Positions 1 to 9,542 of a DNA stretch of 64,000 nt are shown one piece after another. Within the stretch, counting starts at the first letter, position 1; each line of letters opens with the position of its first letter. Below the pieces are notes generated by a model, which saw only the letters and a program-made list of their open reading frames with translations, ran no database searches and was not told the DNA's origin. The stretch is taken from positions 1 to 64,000 of the forward strand of contig JAACJM010000127.1 of assembly GCA_013368315.1 (NCBI GenBank), given 5' to 3'. The stretch is from Tetrapyrgos nigripes (lineage: Eukaryota; Basidiomycota; Agaricomycetes; Agaricales; Campanellaceae). The translations under genes were made by a program, and so were the position numbers.

Positions 1-186
1 TACTGGTGCTTTTGCTGTCAAGATACCTATTGAGGTTGGTTTGCCTTTTGTTACTCACAATCTCAAATCTCGACTGACTATGCTTGGTAACAGGAGAAGC
101 TCATGGAAGACGACCTCTCTCTAGGACTTCAATATCGGGTCTACAAGAAGAAAGTCCCATATAGACTGATTCCTTATATCTGGTAG
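1..186 (+). pseudogene. 3' end of an unidentified gene (C-terminal tail only)
   Basis: The frame opening at base 2 reads through ATC-CCT-ATT-GAG-like codons to base 34. It then appears to cross an intron at 35-93 (GT...ACAG) and continues from 94 to a TAG at 184-186. The last residues are KKKVPYRLIPYIW. A very similar ending, KKQVPYKLIPYVW followed by TGA, occurs at about 21415-21456, so this tail belongs to a family present at both edges of the transposon island. I do not recognise the family. The gene body lies outside the window, so this may be an intact gene cut by the window edge rather than a pseudogene. Confidence 0.35.
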
Positions 187-1298
187 ATTTGGCGTTTGTC
201 ATTTTCAAGAGATTTCATTGGAATGCCTGTGAGAGCGTTATATCCAAGACCGAGGAATGTTTTATCGTATAATGCACGGATGGATTGTACTAGTACTGTA
301 GTAATTCACAATAAGTATCCACAGACGCAGAGACGATACGTTCGAGGCCTAGGGTCTGTCAAGCTTTCAGTTGGATTGTGAGAATTCCAACTGCTGCTTC
401 TCTCCATCCAGACTGCCGCGTTGGAAGGAACTCCTTTTTCCGAACGGTTCTGTTCAGAATTTCCGACGGCCTCGCCCTCTTAATCTTTCAAGAGAGAACA
501 CACATTAAACGAGATAATAGATTACGATGGCGACCCAGCTTCTATTCAGCATCCTATTTTCATCTTTTTTTTTCCCGGATATCAACTTGAAGCTTCCGCT
601 TTAGGATAGGATCATTGGACGGGTATCCAGTCAGAGAGCATTGGAGTCTTGTGTGCGTCTTCATCCTCGCTATTGGTCCACTTCGTATTTCTAACACTTC
701 CCGACCAGTTCAAGCCGCCGTACCGCCGAGCCTTCAAGCTTCAGGTCTCATCCAAGCCCCAAGACACATCGGCGGTGGTGCTGAGTGCTCACCTGCCCCC
801 CTTTCCTCAGAGCGCAAGATAAAAAAGACCTGGCATGTAAACAGGCCGTCCGTGTCGGATCCGGGGTTCAAACAGCCAGTAGTACTCAGCATGTTAGCCC
901 TAAAGCCGCTGTAGTATTGTGTTCTATGTAGAAACTCAGAAGAGCGGTCTGACCGTCTTGACGTACTCGGAGTGAAAAGAGTCGCTTCCTACTGATTTTG
1001 GATCACGAATACCCGACTGGCCAGGCTGGAAAACAGTGCTTTCTGGAGAAGTCTTCAAGCCTTTCTCTGGCCTTTTGAGTTGACTCCGGTTCACATTGGC
1101 TTTCTCGATAGGCTGTCGCAGGTGGTCTACGACAGGGGCTATGTGTTTGTATACCGCGGGACACCAACTCGGGATCGACTAGAACCTCAATAAAGGGACA
1201 CTACCCTCAAAAGCCGATATAAAGCAAGAAGTCTTGGGAGATTAGTTCGCATTCAGCTTCTCGTTCACTACATCTACCTCTCAGCCTTTCGACAAAAA
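187..1298. other. intergenic stretch, no supported gene
   Basis: Only short unrelated open frames occur here, with no recognisable domain. The last 100 bases look like a promoter for the CAP pseudogene: a TATA-like GATATAAAG lies near 1215 and is followed by a pyrimidine-rich stretch before the ATG at 1299. Confidence 0.4.
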
Positions 1299-1690
1299 AT
1301 GTTCCTCCTCAAACTGGCCTGCAGCGTTATCCTCTCTTTTACTCTGGTACTCAGCGCATACTCGACAGCAGTCGGAAGACGCGTACACATCCGAGATAGA
1401 TGAATACCTTAAAACCCACAATAAACTTCGACAACAATGGAATGCTACAGCTCTCGCCTAGAACACATCCTTAGCTGATTCTGCTCAGGCCTAGGCCAAC
1501 AGCTGCCAGTACGGTCATTCTAGCAATCCAGGTGTTGGAGGTACGTGCTCAATCTGCCCAGTCTTCCACGACTCTCGCAGCTCATGATATGCACAGAGAA
1601 CATCACCGCGGGATATGGTTCCGGGTACGGCCTCGACAGTGCCTTGCAAAGCTGGGCCAACCAGAATAGTGAGTGGACAGTGCATATTCT
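1299..1690 (+). pseudogene. CAP/PR-1 (SCP-like) secreted protein, degenerate
   Basis: An ATG at 1299 opens a signal-peptide-like stretch (MFLLKLACSVILSFTLVLSA). The following frame carries the start of a CAP domain, EYLKTHNKLRQQWNATALA, then a TAG, NTSLADSAQA, another TAG, and ANSCQYGHS. The family normally has Trp at both TAG positions (LxWNxxLAxxAxxWAxxC), so both stops (1459-1461 and 1492-1494) fit TGG-to-TAG changes. A further frame holds ENITAGYGSGYGLDSALQSW and ANQNSEW, the next CAP block. The signal peptide and CAP start lie in different frames, and the 3' half of the domain is absent. CAP proteins are secreted cysteine-rich proteins, sterol- or lipid-binding in yeast. This copy cannot make one. 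Confidence 0.75.
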
Positions 1691-1699
1691 ATGTTTGTT

Positions 1700-2200
1700 G
1701 AACCTAGAATCGCCCGAAAGTCGTTAAAGGTGACCAACTTGGGACGAGAAGGAACCTTTTCGGGATGTGTGATGGTAGGACAGTGAATCTCGAATGCCAC
1801 GAGATTCGGTGAGAAGGCTGGTATGACTTGACAGAGATTTCGGATGGCATTCGGTTCCTCAATAATGCTGGTTTGGATAGAGAGAGAGAGCACAAATTCG
1901 GGAGACAATGACCCGAGAGGAATGCATGAAAACTCACATAGTTCTGACCATGGATGTACAGATCACTAAGGCCAGTGAAAATATTGCCTTTTAGTCGACT
2001 GCCCGTTTTCAGAACGACTCCTCCAGCCAAGTCATCGGGAGAGCAAAAGGTGAGCTTCTTCACTTGCGTGGATGCGAGCGAAATGAAGATTTTGGACATG
2101 TCCTTGAATAAAGGGAATGAGATCTTTGTAAGATGTGGGAGATTTTGCACTGGCTATCATTTTGTATGGATGGGTTACAAGGATTACATAGACCAATGAA
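1700..2200 (-). pseudogene. F-box/LRR-type protein remnant
   Basis: Reading leftward, two overlapping frames give leucine-rich-repeat-like text typical of agaric F-box proteins: HLTKISFPLFKDMSKIFISL, VKKLTFCSPDDLAGG and GLSDLYIHGQNYVSF in one frame, then LCQVIPAFSPNLVAFEIHCP in another. No F-box, start or full repeat set is present, and the reading frame changes near 1900, so this is a fragment. It ends against the truncated 3' side of the CAP pseudogene. The family assignment rests on repeat character and not on a diagnostic motif. Confidence 0.4.
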
Positions 2201-2539
2201 TTACAGCAGAAAAGCTGCATGCCGCACGTTGTCTTCAATCAGAGGTACAGGGGTACCGGGTTGTGGTGGTAGGGTTTATCTGAGTGAGATGAAGAGTGGG
2301 GAAAGGATGAGGGCAGAAAAGCAAGTCGTTTAGTACTGTTGACAGCTGTGGGCGGTACAAAAATGAGGATGAAGAAAGAATAAAAATGTATCAGTTGGCA
2401 CTTCGCATACACAAAGATAAAGGTGACTCACTCATCCATCAAGCTCCCCTTCTTCTCTTACACTCCACTCCTTCAACTTATGCCTCTCCACCTCCAAGTC
2501 TTCACTCCAACATCACTGGCTAGAAAGAACAACGTCGCT

Positions 2540-2757
2540 GACTGGGAGTAGCAAGGTACCTAAGGGACTCTCGACCCCTGCGTTATCCCTGCCTGCAAGG
2601 AACTCGCCAACATCCATGATGGAGAGTTGCTAGAGTCAGTTGATTGCCAGTGTCACAGGTGTCACATCCCAGAACCCAGAACGCACCTGCCCTCATCCAA
2701 TATGAACAACCTGGCACTGGTGAGTTGGCGACAGCAGCTAACAGTTCTTGCAGGATG
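2540..2757 (+). other. possible small gene interrupted by the pogo element
   Basis: Just left of the transposon, one frame reads PCVIPACKELANIHDGELLE and SVDCQC, which is cysteine-bearing coding-like text. GTGAGT...TTGCAG at 2720-2752 could be a (very short) intron. After the transposon, bases 6737-6829 continue an open frame, CLQYQSPIDWISQCRGQGG followed by MVHDDDDE and a stop. The pattern fits a small gene split near an exon border, but I cannot name a family and the open frames are short. Confidence 0.2.
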
Positions 2758-2759
2758 TA

Positions 2760-2785
2760 CAGTCATCAACCGGCCAATGGCACAC
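2760..2785 (+). repeat. left terminal inverted repeat of the pogo-like element
   Basis: 26 bp, exact reverse complement of 6709-6734. TA lies immediately outside. An imperfect internal echo (CCGGTCAATGGCAC at about 2788-2801) repeats the CCGGCCAATGGCAC core and could be a second transposase-binding site. Confidence 0.93.
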
Positions 2786-3214
2786 CACCGGTCAATGGCA
2801 CAAATGATCCTGATGTCTTCTGTGCTGTACCTACTGGCCTCGATACATATGTAATAAGTAATTGTATATTCTACCAAGCTTTCAATGGCATCTCGACACA
2901 TTCCGAGAAATACTTGAACATACAGAAGGTATTTACTGGTGTACTAGACAGTGTTTCAAGGGTTGCACAGTCAGTTTGTGGAATTTTCTCGAGATTTTTT
3001 ATATTCATAACTATTTATACATTTACTACAAAGTCTTGGCCATTATATGGGATAGTAAGTACTAGAACATGTATATTAACGCAGTGGTCAAAGAAAGGAG
3101 ACGCGAAGTGTCACACTCTAAAAAAGGAAAAAATATTTCAAATGCCATGACCAAGGCTGGCAGTGACAAATTTTCCAAGTCTCTTCATCCACGACTGCTC
3201 GACGATGATATGAC

Positions 3215-5753
3215 ATGGTTGGCCGACCTGACTCCATCACAAAACGCCAGCGCAAAAAATCAGAGCTGATGGATGAGCTCTACGCAAAAGCAGTGGCACT
3301 GTATCAAGAGGAACATGGTCCAGGAGTCACCCAAGAAACCCTTGGACGGAAGCCGCACAGTCTACGGAAAATCTGCATCATTGTGGAGACGGAACACTAC
3401 AAAAAAACGAAGAAAAGCTCACCTAAACATTTGTCATCTTCAACTCTTCGTCGGCTTGTCCGTGGTGACACACCAAAGAGCCTCTGTAATAGCAGTCGCA
3501 GTTGGCTTCTCCAATCTGAAGAAGGCATCGTTATCGACTACGCTCTCGAACTAGCATCTCGTGGATTCCCACTCACTCACCAAAGACTTAAAGAAATCGT
3601 TGACAAGATATGCCGAGCTCGTTTAGGGGTCAAATTTCCAGAGGAAGGTGTTGGGAGGAACTGGACGAGTCGCTTCGTGGAGAAGCATAGCCGCCGTCTC
3701 AAGATGTTTTGGAGTAGTAACCTCGACACCAAGAGAGGTCGGGCTGTCAACCCCTTCACGAATAAGGAATATTTCGAGCTGTTGAAGGAGGTGTTAGAGG
3801 GTAGGAAGGATCACGAGTTTCTGGCATCAGACATACCTTGGGAGCTAGAACTTGATTGGGAGGGTATTCCTATGCTGGCTGAGCAACCAGGGGATGTTGA
3901 GATTGCATTGCCGGAGACAGAGGAGAGTAGGAAAGAGGCTGCTGAAGGCTGGGAAGACGATAATGAAAACGAGGAGATAATTACAAGAGGTGAAGGCAAG
4001 GCACCAAGGGCACACTCGGAACCTATCCCAATAGACAGAGACTGCGTCTATGGTGCAGACGAGTCAGGCTTTAACGAGGACGACGGAGCGAAAATACGAG
4101 TAATCGGAGCTAGAAGCAAAAAGATGCAGCATAAGCAAGGGGGAGGCGGCAGAGAGAACACAACAGTCATCGTTACCATTTGTGCTGATGGGACAACCAT
4201 ACGCCCAACCGTGATCTTCAAGGGCAAGCATTTTCAGATCAACTGGTATCAAGACAATCCTACAAAAGCAATGTGAGTTCACTTTCTTATTACTACTTGT
4301 AAAATTGATCACTTACACGCAATGCAATAGTATTGGCCATTCTGAGAAGGGATGGACAGATGGGGAGATAGGCGTTGCCTGGATAAAAGACTTCCATGAG
4401 CAGACGAAGGAAAAGGCCCAAGGACGCACTCGCCTTCTACTCGTGGATGGACATAACTCACATTACACCGCTGGCTTTCTTCGGTTTGCCCAGGCCCATC
4501 GTATCCATGTGTTATGCTATCCAGCACATGGAACCCACGTCTACCAAGGACTTGATGTTGTGCTGTTTAAACCCTTGAAGCAGTACTGGAGGGAGGCGAA
4601 GGAGAAGCTATTTCGAGAGAAGCATCAGCAGATCAAGAAGAGTAATTTTCTTATGGTTTATGGAGAGGCGCACCTTCGGGCATTGACTCCTGGAAATATT
4701 ATGGCAGCGTTTGAAAAGACGGGAGTATGGCCATTCAACCCAAACGTCATCACCCTAGACATGATGGCTCCCAGCAAAGACACGTCATCTACAGGCTCAC
4801 TACCAGTACCCGAGCCAAGTCCTGTCCGTGCTGTGTCAAACCTGATGCAGGCTATTCAAAAGCGACAAGCCGAAAACTCACCACCCTCTACTCCATCTTC
4901 TCGCAGGACCATACGTCGGACTAGACTCGAAGATCCCCAAACCCCTTCACGGACACGTCAGCTGGATCCAGATGAGGATGTCTTCATGACACCACTACTG
5001 AACGGAATAGACGACTTACGGAAAACATCCACGTCCTTCCTTGTATCCAGCTCTCCTATCCGTTCAGCCACTGCCACACTCCCTCGCATGCCGACATTCC
5101 AAATCTCACCTATCAAGCTGGATCTGAATGCTGCGTTGCTGAGAGCACCACCTTCGACTGTTCGGGAGGAGTTATTGCTTGAACTCCGGAAAATGACAAG
5201 GAAATACAACTCACTGAAGGAGACGGCCATTTCTCTGCAATCCTCACTCATCCTCAACTCAGTATACTGCGATACACTCCACGAACGCTTGGCAGCACAA
5301 GAAGAAACTAAAAAACGCGTCTCGAAAGCCCGTTTGATGGGAGATGGCATGCCGAAGTTGTTGACCAGTGAGGAATTTGTCAAACGTGTCGAAGATTTTG
5401 CAAAGGAGAGTGAAGAAAAGGCAAAAAAGTTGCAGGACAAGCAGGCCAGCAAAGAGGAGGTGGCTGCAGCTAAACGAGAATGGATGGCATTATGTGAAGC
5501 GAGAAAGAAAGAAAATGAGAGACTGCACGAAATGTGGGTTGCAGACAAGGCTCTGTGGAGGGAAGAGAAAAGCAAGGGAGTTTGTACGAGACCAGAACCA
5601 AAGTGGGGCTCAATTAAATTGGCTCTTGTTCCCAAGCCCGCCATTCTAGAAAAGCCATCAAAGAAGCAACCCAGAAATTTGGATCAGGGCCCAGTGGAGG
5701 ATTACGAAGACAGGCAAATAAGTGGCTCAGATCATGGTAGTGAAGAGGAATAG
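3215..5753 (+). CDS. pogo-type DDE (DDD) transposase with CENP-B-like N-terminus
   Basis: Two exons, 3215-4272 and 4331-5753, flank a 58-bp GTGAGT...CAATAG intron, giving 826 residues. The N-terminus resembles a CENP-B/psq-type helix-turn-helix region (GYPLTHQRL-like text reads GFPLTHQRLKEIVDKICRA, then VGRNWTSRFVEKH). An RNase-H-like DDE_1 domain follows, with three aspartates in their usual settings: YGADESGFN, LLLVDGHNSH and YQGLDVVLFKPLK. The block ALTPGNIMAAFEKTGVWPFN is the usual end of the pogo catalytic domain. About 330 further residues are Ser/Pro-rich, then a charged coiled coil, and end in an acidic tail. The enzyme would cut and rejoin element ends at TA sites in the nucleus. The start was chosen as the first ATG in frame ahead of the DNA-binding domain. 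No frameshift or internal stop was seen. Confidence 0.9.
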
Positions 5754-5775
5754 AGTTCTAATTTAATACACTGTT

Positions 5776-6450
5776 CTATTGATCATATGGACCTTCCATG
5801 CCGAAATAAGGTTTCAATCTTTTATAGCCTGCCAGCGAGTTGCAATTTGCAGTCTTTCGCAGCTCCTTAACGCGTTCTTTTGTATGATAAAGATTGAAGT
5901 TTGCCTCTGACAATTGGGAATCACACAGATTCTCCACCAATGTATGCAGTCCCTGACTATGCTTCTGCTCCTCTTCTAGCTTCATCTGCAAATCTCTGTT
6001 CTTCTCATCAGCTCCTTCTAACTTTTCCTTTAGCTCAACGACCTGATCCTGAGCTAGAAATACATCAAAACATTTTAGTAGAATGAGCTGATACATGTAC
6101 ACACCTTTTTGGAACCCCAATGTCCAAGCTTCGTCTATAAGCTTTTGGATCTTCCATGCTGGAAGATGACACAAGACACTGGAACACAGTATGAGCAAGC
6201 ATCTGATGTATGTAATATCTGCATACTCAGGGTCAACATTAAGTCTCTTTTCCGACATCATAGTGCCTCCTGACTCGGACTCAGGACTGGTGATGAGGGC
6301 AGCAGAGTCAGGGTCATCATAGAGTGTAAGGGAAAGCGGTGGACTGATGGTAGGAGCTTTTCGAGCTTTTTGAGGAGTCTCTGTGATTGACATGTCAATG
6401 ACATCACGAAAAATGCCAATCCGAGGGTCTTGGGTAGGTTCTGAGGCCAT
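5776..6450 (-). CDS. second ORF of the pogo-like element, coiled-coil protein of unknown function
   Basis: A leftward gene inside the transposon, stopping 22 bp from the transposase stop. The start at 6450 (MASEPTQDPRIGIF) is preferred; an in-frame ATG at 6594 would add 48 residues. GTGTGT...TTCTAG near 6105-6055 looks like a 51-bp intron whose length is a multiple of three, so the frame stays open either way. The N-terminal half is Ser/Thr/Pro-rich. The C-terminal half is a predicted coiled coil (VVELKEKLEGADEKNRDLQM, then KLEEEQKHSQGL) with a short basic tail. I recognise no domain. Its position within intact TIRs suggests a role in transposition or its control, for example as a transposase partner, since the transposase also ends in a coiled coil. 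That role is inference. Confidence 0.65.
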   Translation of the reverse strand: MASEPTQDPRIGIFRDVIDMSITETPQKARKAPTISPPLSLTLYDDPDSAALITSPESESGGTMMSEKRLNVDPEYADITYIRCLLILCSSVLCHLPAWKIQKLIDEAWTLGFQKGVYMYQLILLKCFDVFLAQDQVVELKEKLEGADEKNRDLQMKLEEEQKHSQGLHTLVENLCDSQLSEANFNLYHTKERVKELRKTANCNSLAGYKRLKPYFGMEGPYDQ

Positions 6451-6708
6451 TGAGACACGATGCGCGATGGTTGTTAATTTAAAAAAACGCGTCGCTTGGG
6501 GCAGTGTACGATTATGTAAGTCTGTGATGTGACTGATCTGCTCGCATGGTTTTGTGCCAAAATGCTCAATGTCAACGACGGCGACAATGAACACCCTTCC
6601 TCTTGACAGAAAAATCTAAAGCTTCATCAAGAAGGAGCATTTATACATACAATCAGTAAGTACTACTCATTTTTGTAATTTATTTTACATGGGTCTCATC
6701 GTGAAAAA

Positions 6709-6734
6709 GTGTGCCATTGGCCGGTTGATGACTG
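6709..6734 (-). repeat. right terminal inverted repeat of the pogo-like element
   Basis: 26 bp, exact reverse complement of 2760-2785, followed by the TA target duplication at 6735-6736. Confidence 0.93.
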
Positions 6735-7034
6735 TATGCCTCCAATATCAGAGCCCCATTGACTGGATATCGCAATGTAGAGGACAAGGAGGACCAATGG
6801 TCCATGATGACGATGACGAGTGATGAAGGTTGACATTAGTCTTATTGTTTTCTCTGAGGCGTGGCCGCGCCAGAAATTAATGACTAAGCTAAGTTGTTCC
6901 CACAGTCACTCAGGCCCTGACCGCGTCGTGTCCTCAAAGCTTCCTCCATACTTATATGCATTTATTCTCGACTACCTACCCAGGATCTTCAAACCACATC
7001 AGAACTCGTTTCTAGTCATCTCGCCTTTAGTCTT

Positions 7035-7324
7035 ATGGCTCTCACACCCGAATGGACCGATTCCGAAGGTCTCAATACACTCAAATCCATCATTTCTCGG
7101 CGAGTTCCTCAATGGCCCAATGGCCTTCGTGACTATCAACTCGAGAACATTCCCAGAGTCCTCTCTGGAAAGAACTTGCTACTTTTTGCTGCTACTGGTG
7201 AGGGAAAATCCAGCTTGTACATCATTCCTCTCCTTGCACATATGGAAATCCGGTCCAATCCACACCTGTATCCCGCATTTGTCGTACGTGAGCGACCAGT
7301 AGCAGTCGTTGTCACTCCAACTAA
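7035..7324 (+). pseudogene. RecQ-like DEAD/DEAH helicase, 5' part (split by Harbinger element)
   Basis: The first half of a RecQ-like SF2 helicase opens at ATG 7035. It shows the Q-motif-like GLRDYQLENI, then Walker A in LLLFAATGEGKSS, and ends at PVAVVVTPTK, the motif Ia region. At this point the coding text stops at a PIF/Harbinger terminal repeat. It resumes after 9542 as GLATSIV, so deleting the element plus one TAA restores TPTKGLATSIV. Stand-alone RecQ-like helicases of this kind are multi-copy in agaric genomes, and their cellular role is unclear. Confidence 0.85.
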
Positions 7325-7352
7325 GGCCCCGTTCTGTAACCCGGATAAGATA
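7325..7352 (+). repeat. left terminal inverted repeat of the Harbinger element
   Basis: 28 bp, exact reverse complement of 9515-9542, preceded by target duplication TAA at 7322-7324. Confidence 0.92.
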
Positions 7353-7529
7353 AGGCTGTACCTGCCAAAAATACTCCATAGGATAGGATAAGCAAATTTA
7401 TTGATTGATGGTTACCATCCCGCCGTTGCGTGTTCAGTAAACCGTCGGATTGGATAGGCTTCGAAAAATACATGCGTGGGAATTCCCTCTTTCTTCTCTC
7501 CCTCTTCCTTTCCTCTTCGCTCCCGCTCT

Positions 7530-8743
7530 ATGGACGAGCCCGGCAACAAAGAAAATCAAGAACCTGACACTGGGGCACCTGACCCAGTCACTCCCGCCCC
7601 AAAAAAGCGTGGGGGCAGACCTCGTGGCTCCAAAAATAAGCCTAAAGACCCATCCCAACCAAAAACAGCTCCGAGAAAGAAGAAGACTGCCAACGACATC
7701 CCGAAAACTGCAGACAAGCCCAGGACACCTCGTCCCCGTGCTGTTTATAGTGCAGCCAATGACAAGACAATGGTCGGAGAGTTGCTAGAGCAAAAGCGGG
7801 AGGGGAATAACACAGACAATGGTGGATGGAAGGGCAAAGCCATCACTGCTGTTGTCCTCACACTGGCTGGGAGTGAGGTGGAGAGTGGTGGAGCACCGAA
7901 GTCTGATCAGAGTGTCCGTGACCATTGGGACTATGTGTGTACAGGATTTTTCATTATTACGAGTGAACTTATGCCATTCCTTTCAGCTCAAAAGCGAGTT
8001 TCATATCTTTAAGACATTGTGCGACAAGTCTGGCTGGGGTTGGGATGAGGAGAACCAGTGTGTTGAAGCCAGCAATGAACAATGGGAGGCTTTAGCTCAG
8101 GTAAGATATCTTTATCTCCTTGTTTTTGGTGCAAATTGAGTTATTTTTCTTGTACACTGTAGGTTGATGCCCGTCTCGCTAGCTACCGAGGAAAGTCTTT
8201 CCCAATCTACTTGGAGATGCAGGAACTCCTTCAAGGGGCTCTAGCTACTGGTGTCCATGCTTATCGTGCTGGTAAGGACAGTGATACAACAGCTACTTCA
8301 TCCTCCGAGGATGAAAGTGAGAAGGATGCAACTCCTGCTCCGAAAAAGGTATGTATGACTATTCTTCTTCAATACTGACATATATTGATGCCTCATTTCA
8401 GAGCTTGAAACGTAAGGCATCTGCTCTTGCTGATACTCCGACCCCCAAGCTTGGTCGTCGTGAGCGGGCAGGTGGCCGATCGTCTACTTCTTCATCCCTG
8501 ATGCATATGTCTCATGCAATGAGTGATGTTGCTTCAGCTCTGAAAGGTGATGGTGATGATTTATTTAAGGAATCAAAGAAGCGGGCTTGTGAACTGGTAC
8601 AAGGTGAAATGGGTTTGGCGTTGGGCGATAAAGCAAAACTTCTTTTGCTCATTTCAAAGGATGGTGACTTTGCAGAGCTTCTTGTTAATACTGACGATGT
8701 TGAACTTCACACTGAGATCTTAAAGTTGAAGCTTCAGGACTGA
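7530..8743 (+). CDS. Harbinger ORF1: Myb/SANT-like DNA-binding protein
   Basis: Four exons, 7530-7934, 7987-8100, 8163-8348 and 8402-8743, each a multiple of three with GT-AG borders, give 348 residues. The N-terminus is Pro/Lys-rich and includes GGRPRGSKNKP, an AT-hook-like motif. Residues about 85-175 form a Myb/SANT-like domain (VRDHWDYLKSEFHIFKTLCD, then SGWGWDEENQCVEA and WEAL). A Ser-rich linker and a helical C-terminus follow. In PIF/Harbinger elements this protein binds the element and helps bring the nuclease to the ends and into the nucleus. The last codons contain a 28-bp tandem duplication (8711-8738 and 8739-8766) that changes the stop position. In-frame ATG 7476 would lengthen the N-terminus, but 7530 starts the hydrophilic part. 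Confidence 0.8.
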
Positions 8744-8766
8744 GATCTTAAAGTTGAAGCTTCAGG
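8711..8766. repeat. 28-bp tandem duplication at the end of Harbinger ORF1
   Basis: ACTGAGATCTTAAAGTTGAA plus eight more bases occur twice in a row. Without the second copy the protein would end about one codon later (LKLQE then TAG instead of LKLQD then TGA), so the effect on the product is small. Confidence 0.85.
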
Positions 8767-8785
8767 AGTAGATAGTCTTCTAGTA

Positions 8786-9364
8786 CTACTGTTGTGCTAA
8801 ATATGACTGATAGTCCTTCCACATCCTCTCTGCAATTTGATCTCTCCTGGCATTTGCCCTTGCTCTTTCTGCAGTAGTCACTCGGCTACCCAAAATACCC
8901 TCGTCATCATCAACCTCCCTACCTCCTGAATTACTTACTCACCGTGAGATTGTATCTCCTCCTCGTTGAAAGCGCTCTTGCAACTCTCTATTGGAGCATG
9001 CAGATACCATGGTACAAAGAAATATCGCTACTTTCTCTTCAGCAGAGACGTAACGACTATCCTTTAATCCACAAGTATTTGATAGCTCCTGTACAAGCCC
9101 ACGGAAAACCCTCTTGTTCATGCCGAACATTCTTCGAAAGCGTTCATTTCGACCTGTCTCCAATTAATCAAGTTAAAGGAAAGGAAAGAAATGTGTTTTG
9201 TACATACCTTTCAACATGTCCTCCAGCCACATCTGTCCAGTGAATATACCAGACAGAAATGGCCTTCGGGGCTGGCTAATAGCTGCTGCTGCTGCACCAG
9301 CAGCAGTCACCACTAGGAAGGCTGCAATGCGTTTCTTGTGCGTTGTGGGCCTGTAACGGACCAT
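8786..9364 (-). pseudogene. PIF/Harbinger transposase with catalytic core deleted
   Basis: The leftward gene starts at 9364 (MVRYRPTTHKKRIAAFLVV) and crosses an intron (GTATGT...TTGGAG). It then gives FRRMFGMNKRVFRGLVQEL and FQRGGDTISR, the usual N-terminal region of Harbinger transposases. Right after TISR an intron donor GTGAGTAAG appears. The sequence then moves straight to the family's C-terminal tail (RVTTAERARANARRDQIAER then MWKDYQSYLAQQ, stop at 8786-8788). The whole DDE_Tnp_4 domain with its acidic triad is missing, so no nuclease can be made. The breakpoint lies in the intron-like bases around 8900-8938. Confidence 0.8.
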
Positions 9365-9514
9365 CGATGTGGTGGTTTTTGCGAGAGATCAGACACACTA
9401 TAAATTTTCACACGGTCAAGCTATTCCGACGGAATGAATTTATTGGTTTCCTTATCCAATGCTTGTCGGACGGATTTATCAAAAACTGTCATTAGTATTT
9501 ATATTACACTATCC

Positions 9515-9542
9515 TATCTTATCCGGGTTACAGAACGGGGCC
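9515..9542 (-). repeat. right terminal inverted repeat of the Harbinger element
   Basis: 28 bp, exact reverse complement of 7325-7352, followed by target duplication TAA at 9543-9545. Confidence 0.92.

Larger units (their letters stand above)
2760..6734 (+). mobile_element. complete pogo/Fot-like DNA transposon
   Basis: The element is bounded by exact 26-bp inverted repeats at 2760-2785 (starting CAGTCATCAACCGG) and 6709-6734 (ending CCGGTTGATGACTG). Each end is flanked by TA (2758-2759 and 6735-6736), the target duplication of the Tc1/mariner/pogo superfamily; CAGT ends are typical of pogo and Fot elements. Total length is 3,975 bp. Inside are a rightward DDD transposase with CENP-B-like N-terminus and a leftward second gene; their stop codons are only 22 bp apart. 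Nothing in the sequence shows the element to be dead: the ends match perfectly and the transposase frame is open across its one intron. This suggests a recent insertion. Confidence 0.93.
7325..9542. mobile_element. PIF/Harbinger DNA transposon, internally deleted, inserted in a helicase gene
   Basis: 2,218 bp bounded by exact 28-bp inverted repeats (7325-7352, starting GGCCCCGTTCTGTAACCCGG, and 9515-9542). TAA on both sides (7322-7324 and 9543-9545) is the 3-bp target duplication typical of PIF/Harbinger. It carries the two genes expected of the family: a Myb/SANT-like DNA-binding protein (rightward, open) and a Harbinger transposase (leftward). The transposase has lost its catalytic middle. 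The element could therefore supply ORF1 but not the nuclease. Confidence 0.92.

Noticed and set aside
840..880. GGGGTTCAAACAG, resembling a tRNA T-loop
   Set aside because: No matching acceptor, D or anticodon arms can be folded around it. No convincing tRNA was found in the window.
4958..5644. 228-codon minus-strand frame within the pogo transposase
   Set aside because: It is the antisense of the transposase coiled-coil region and has Ser/Leu/Phe-rich shadow composition.
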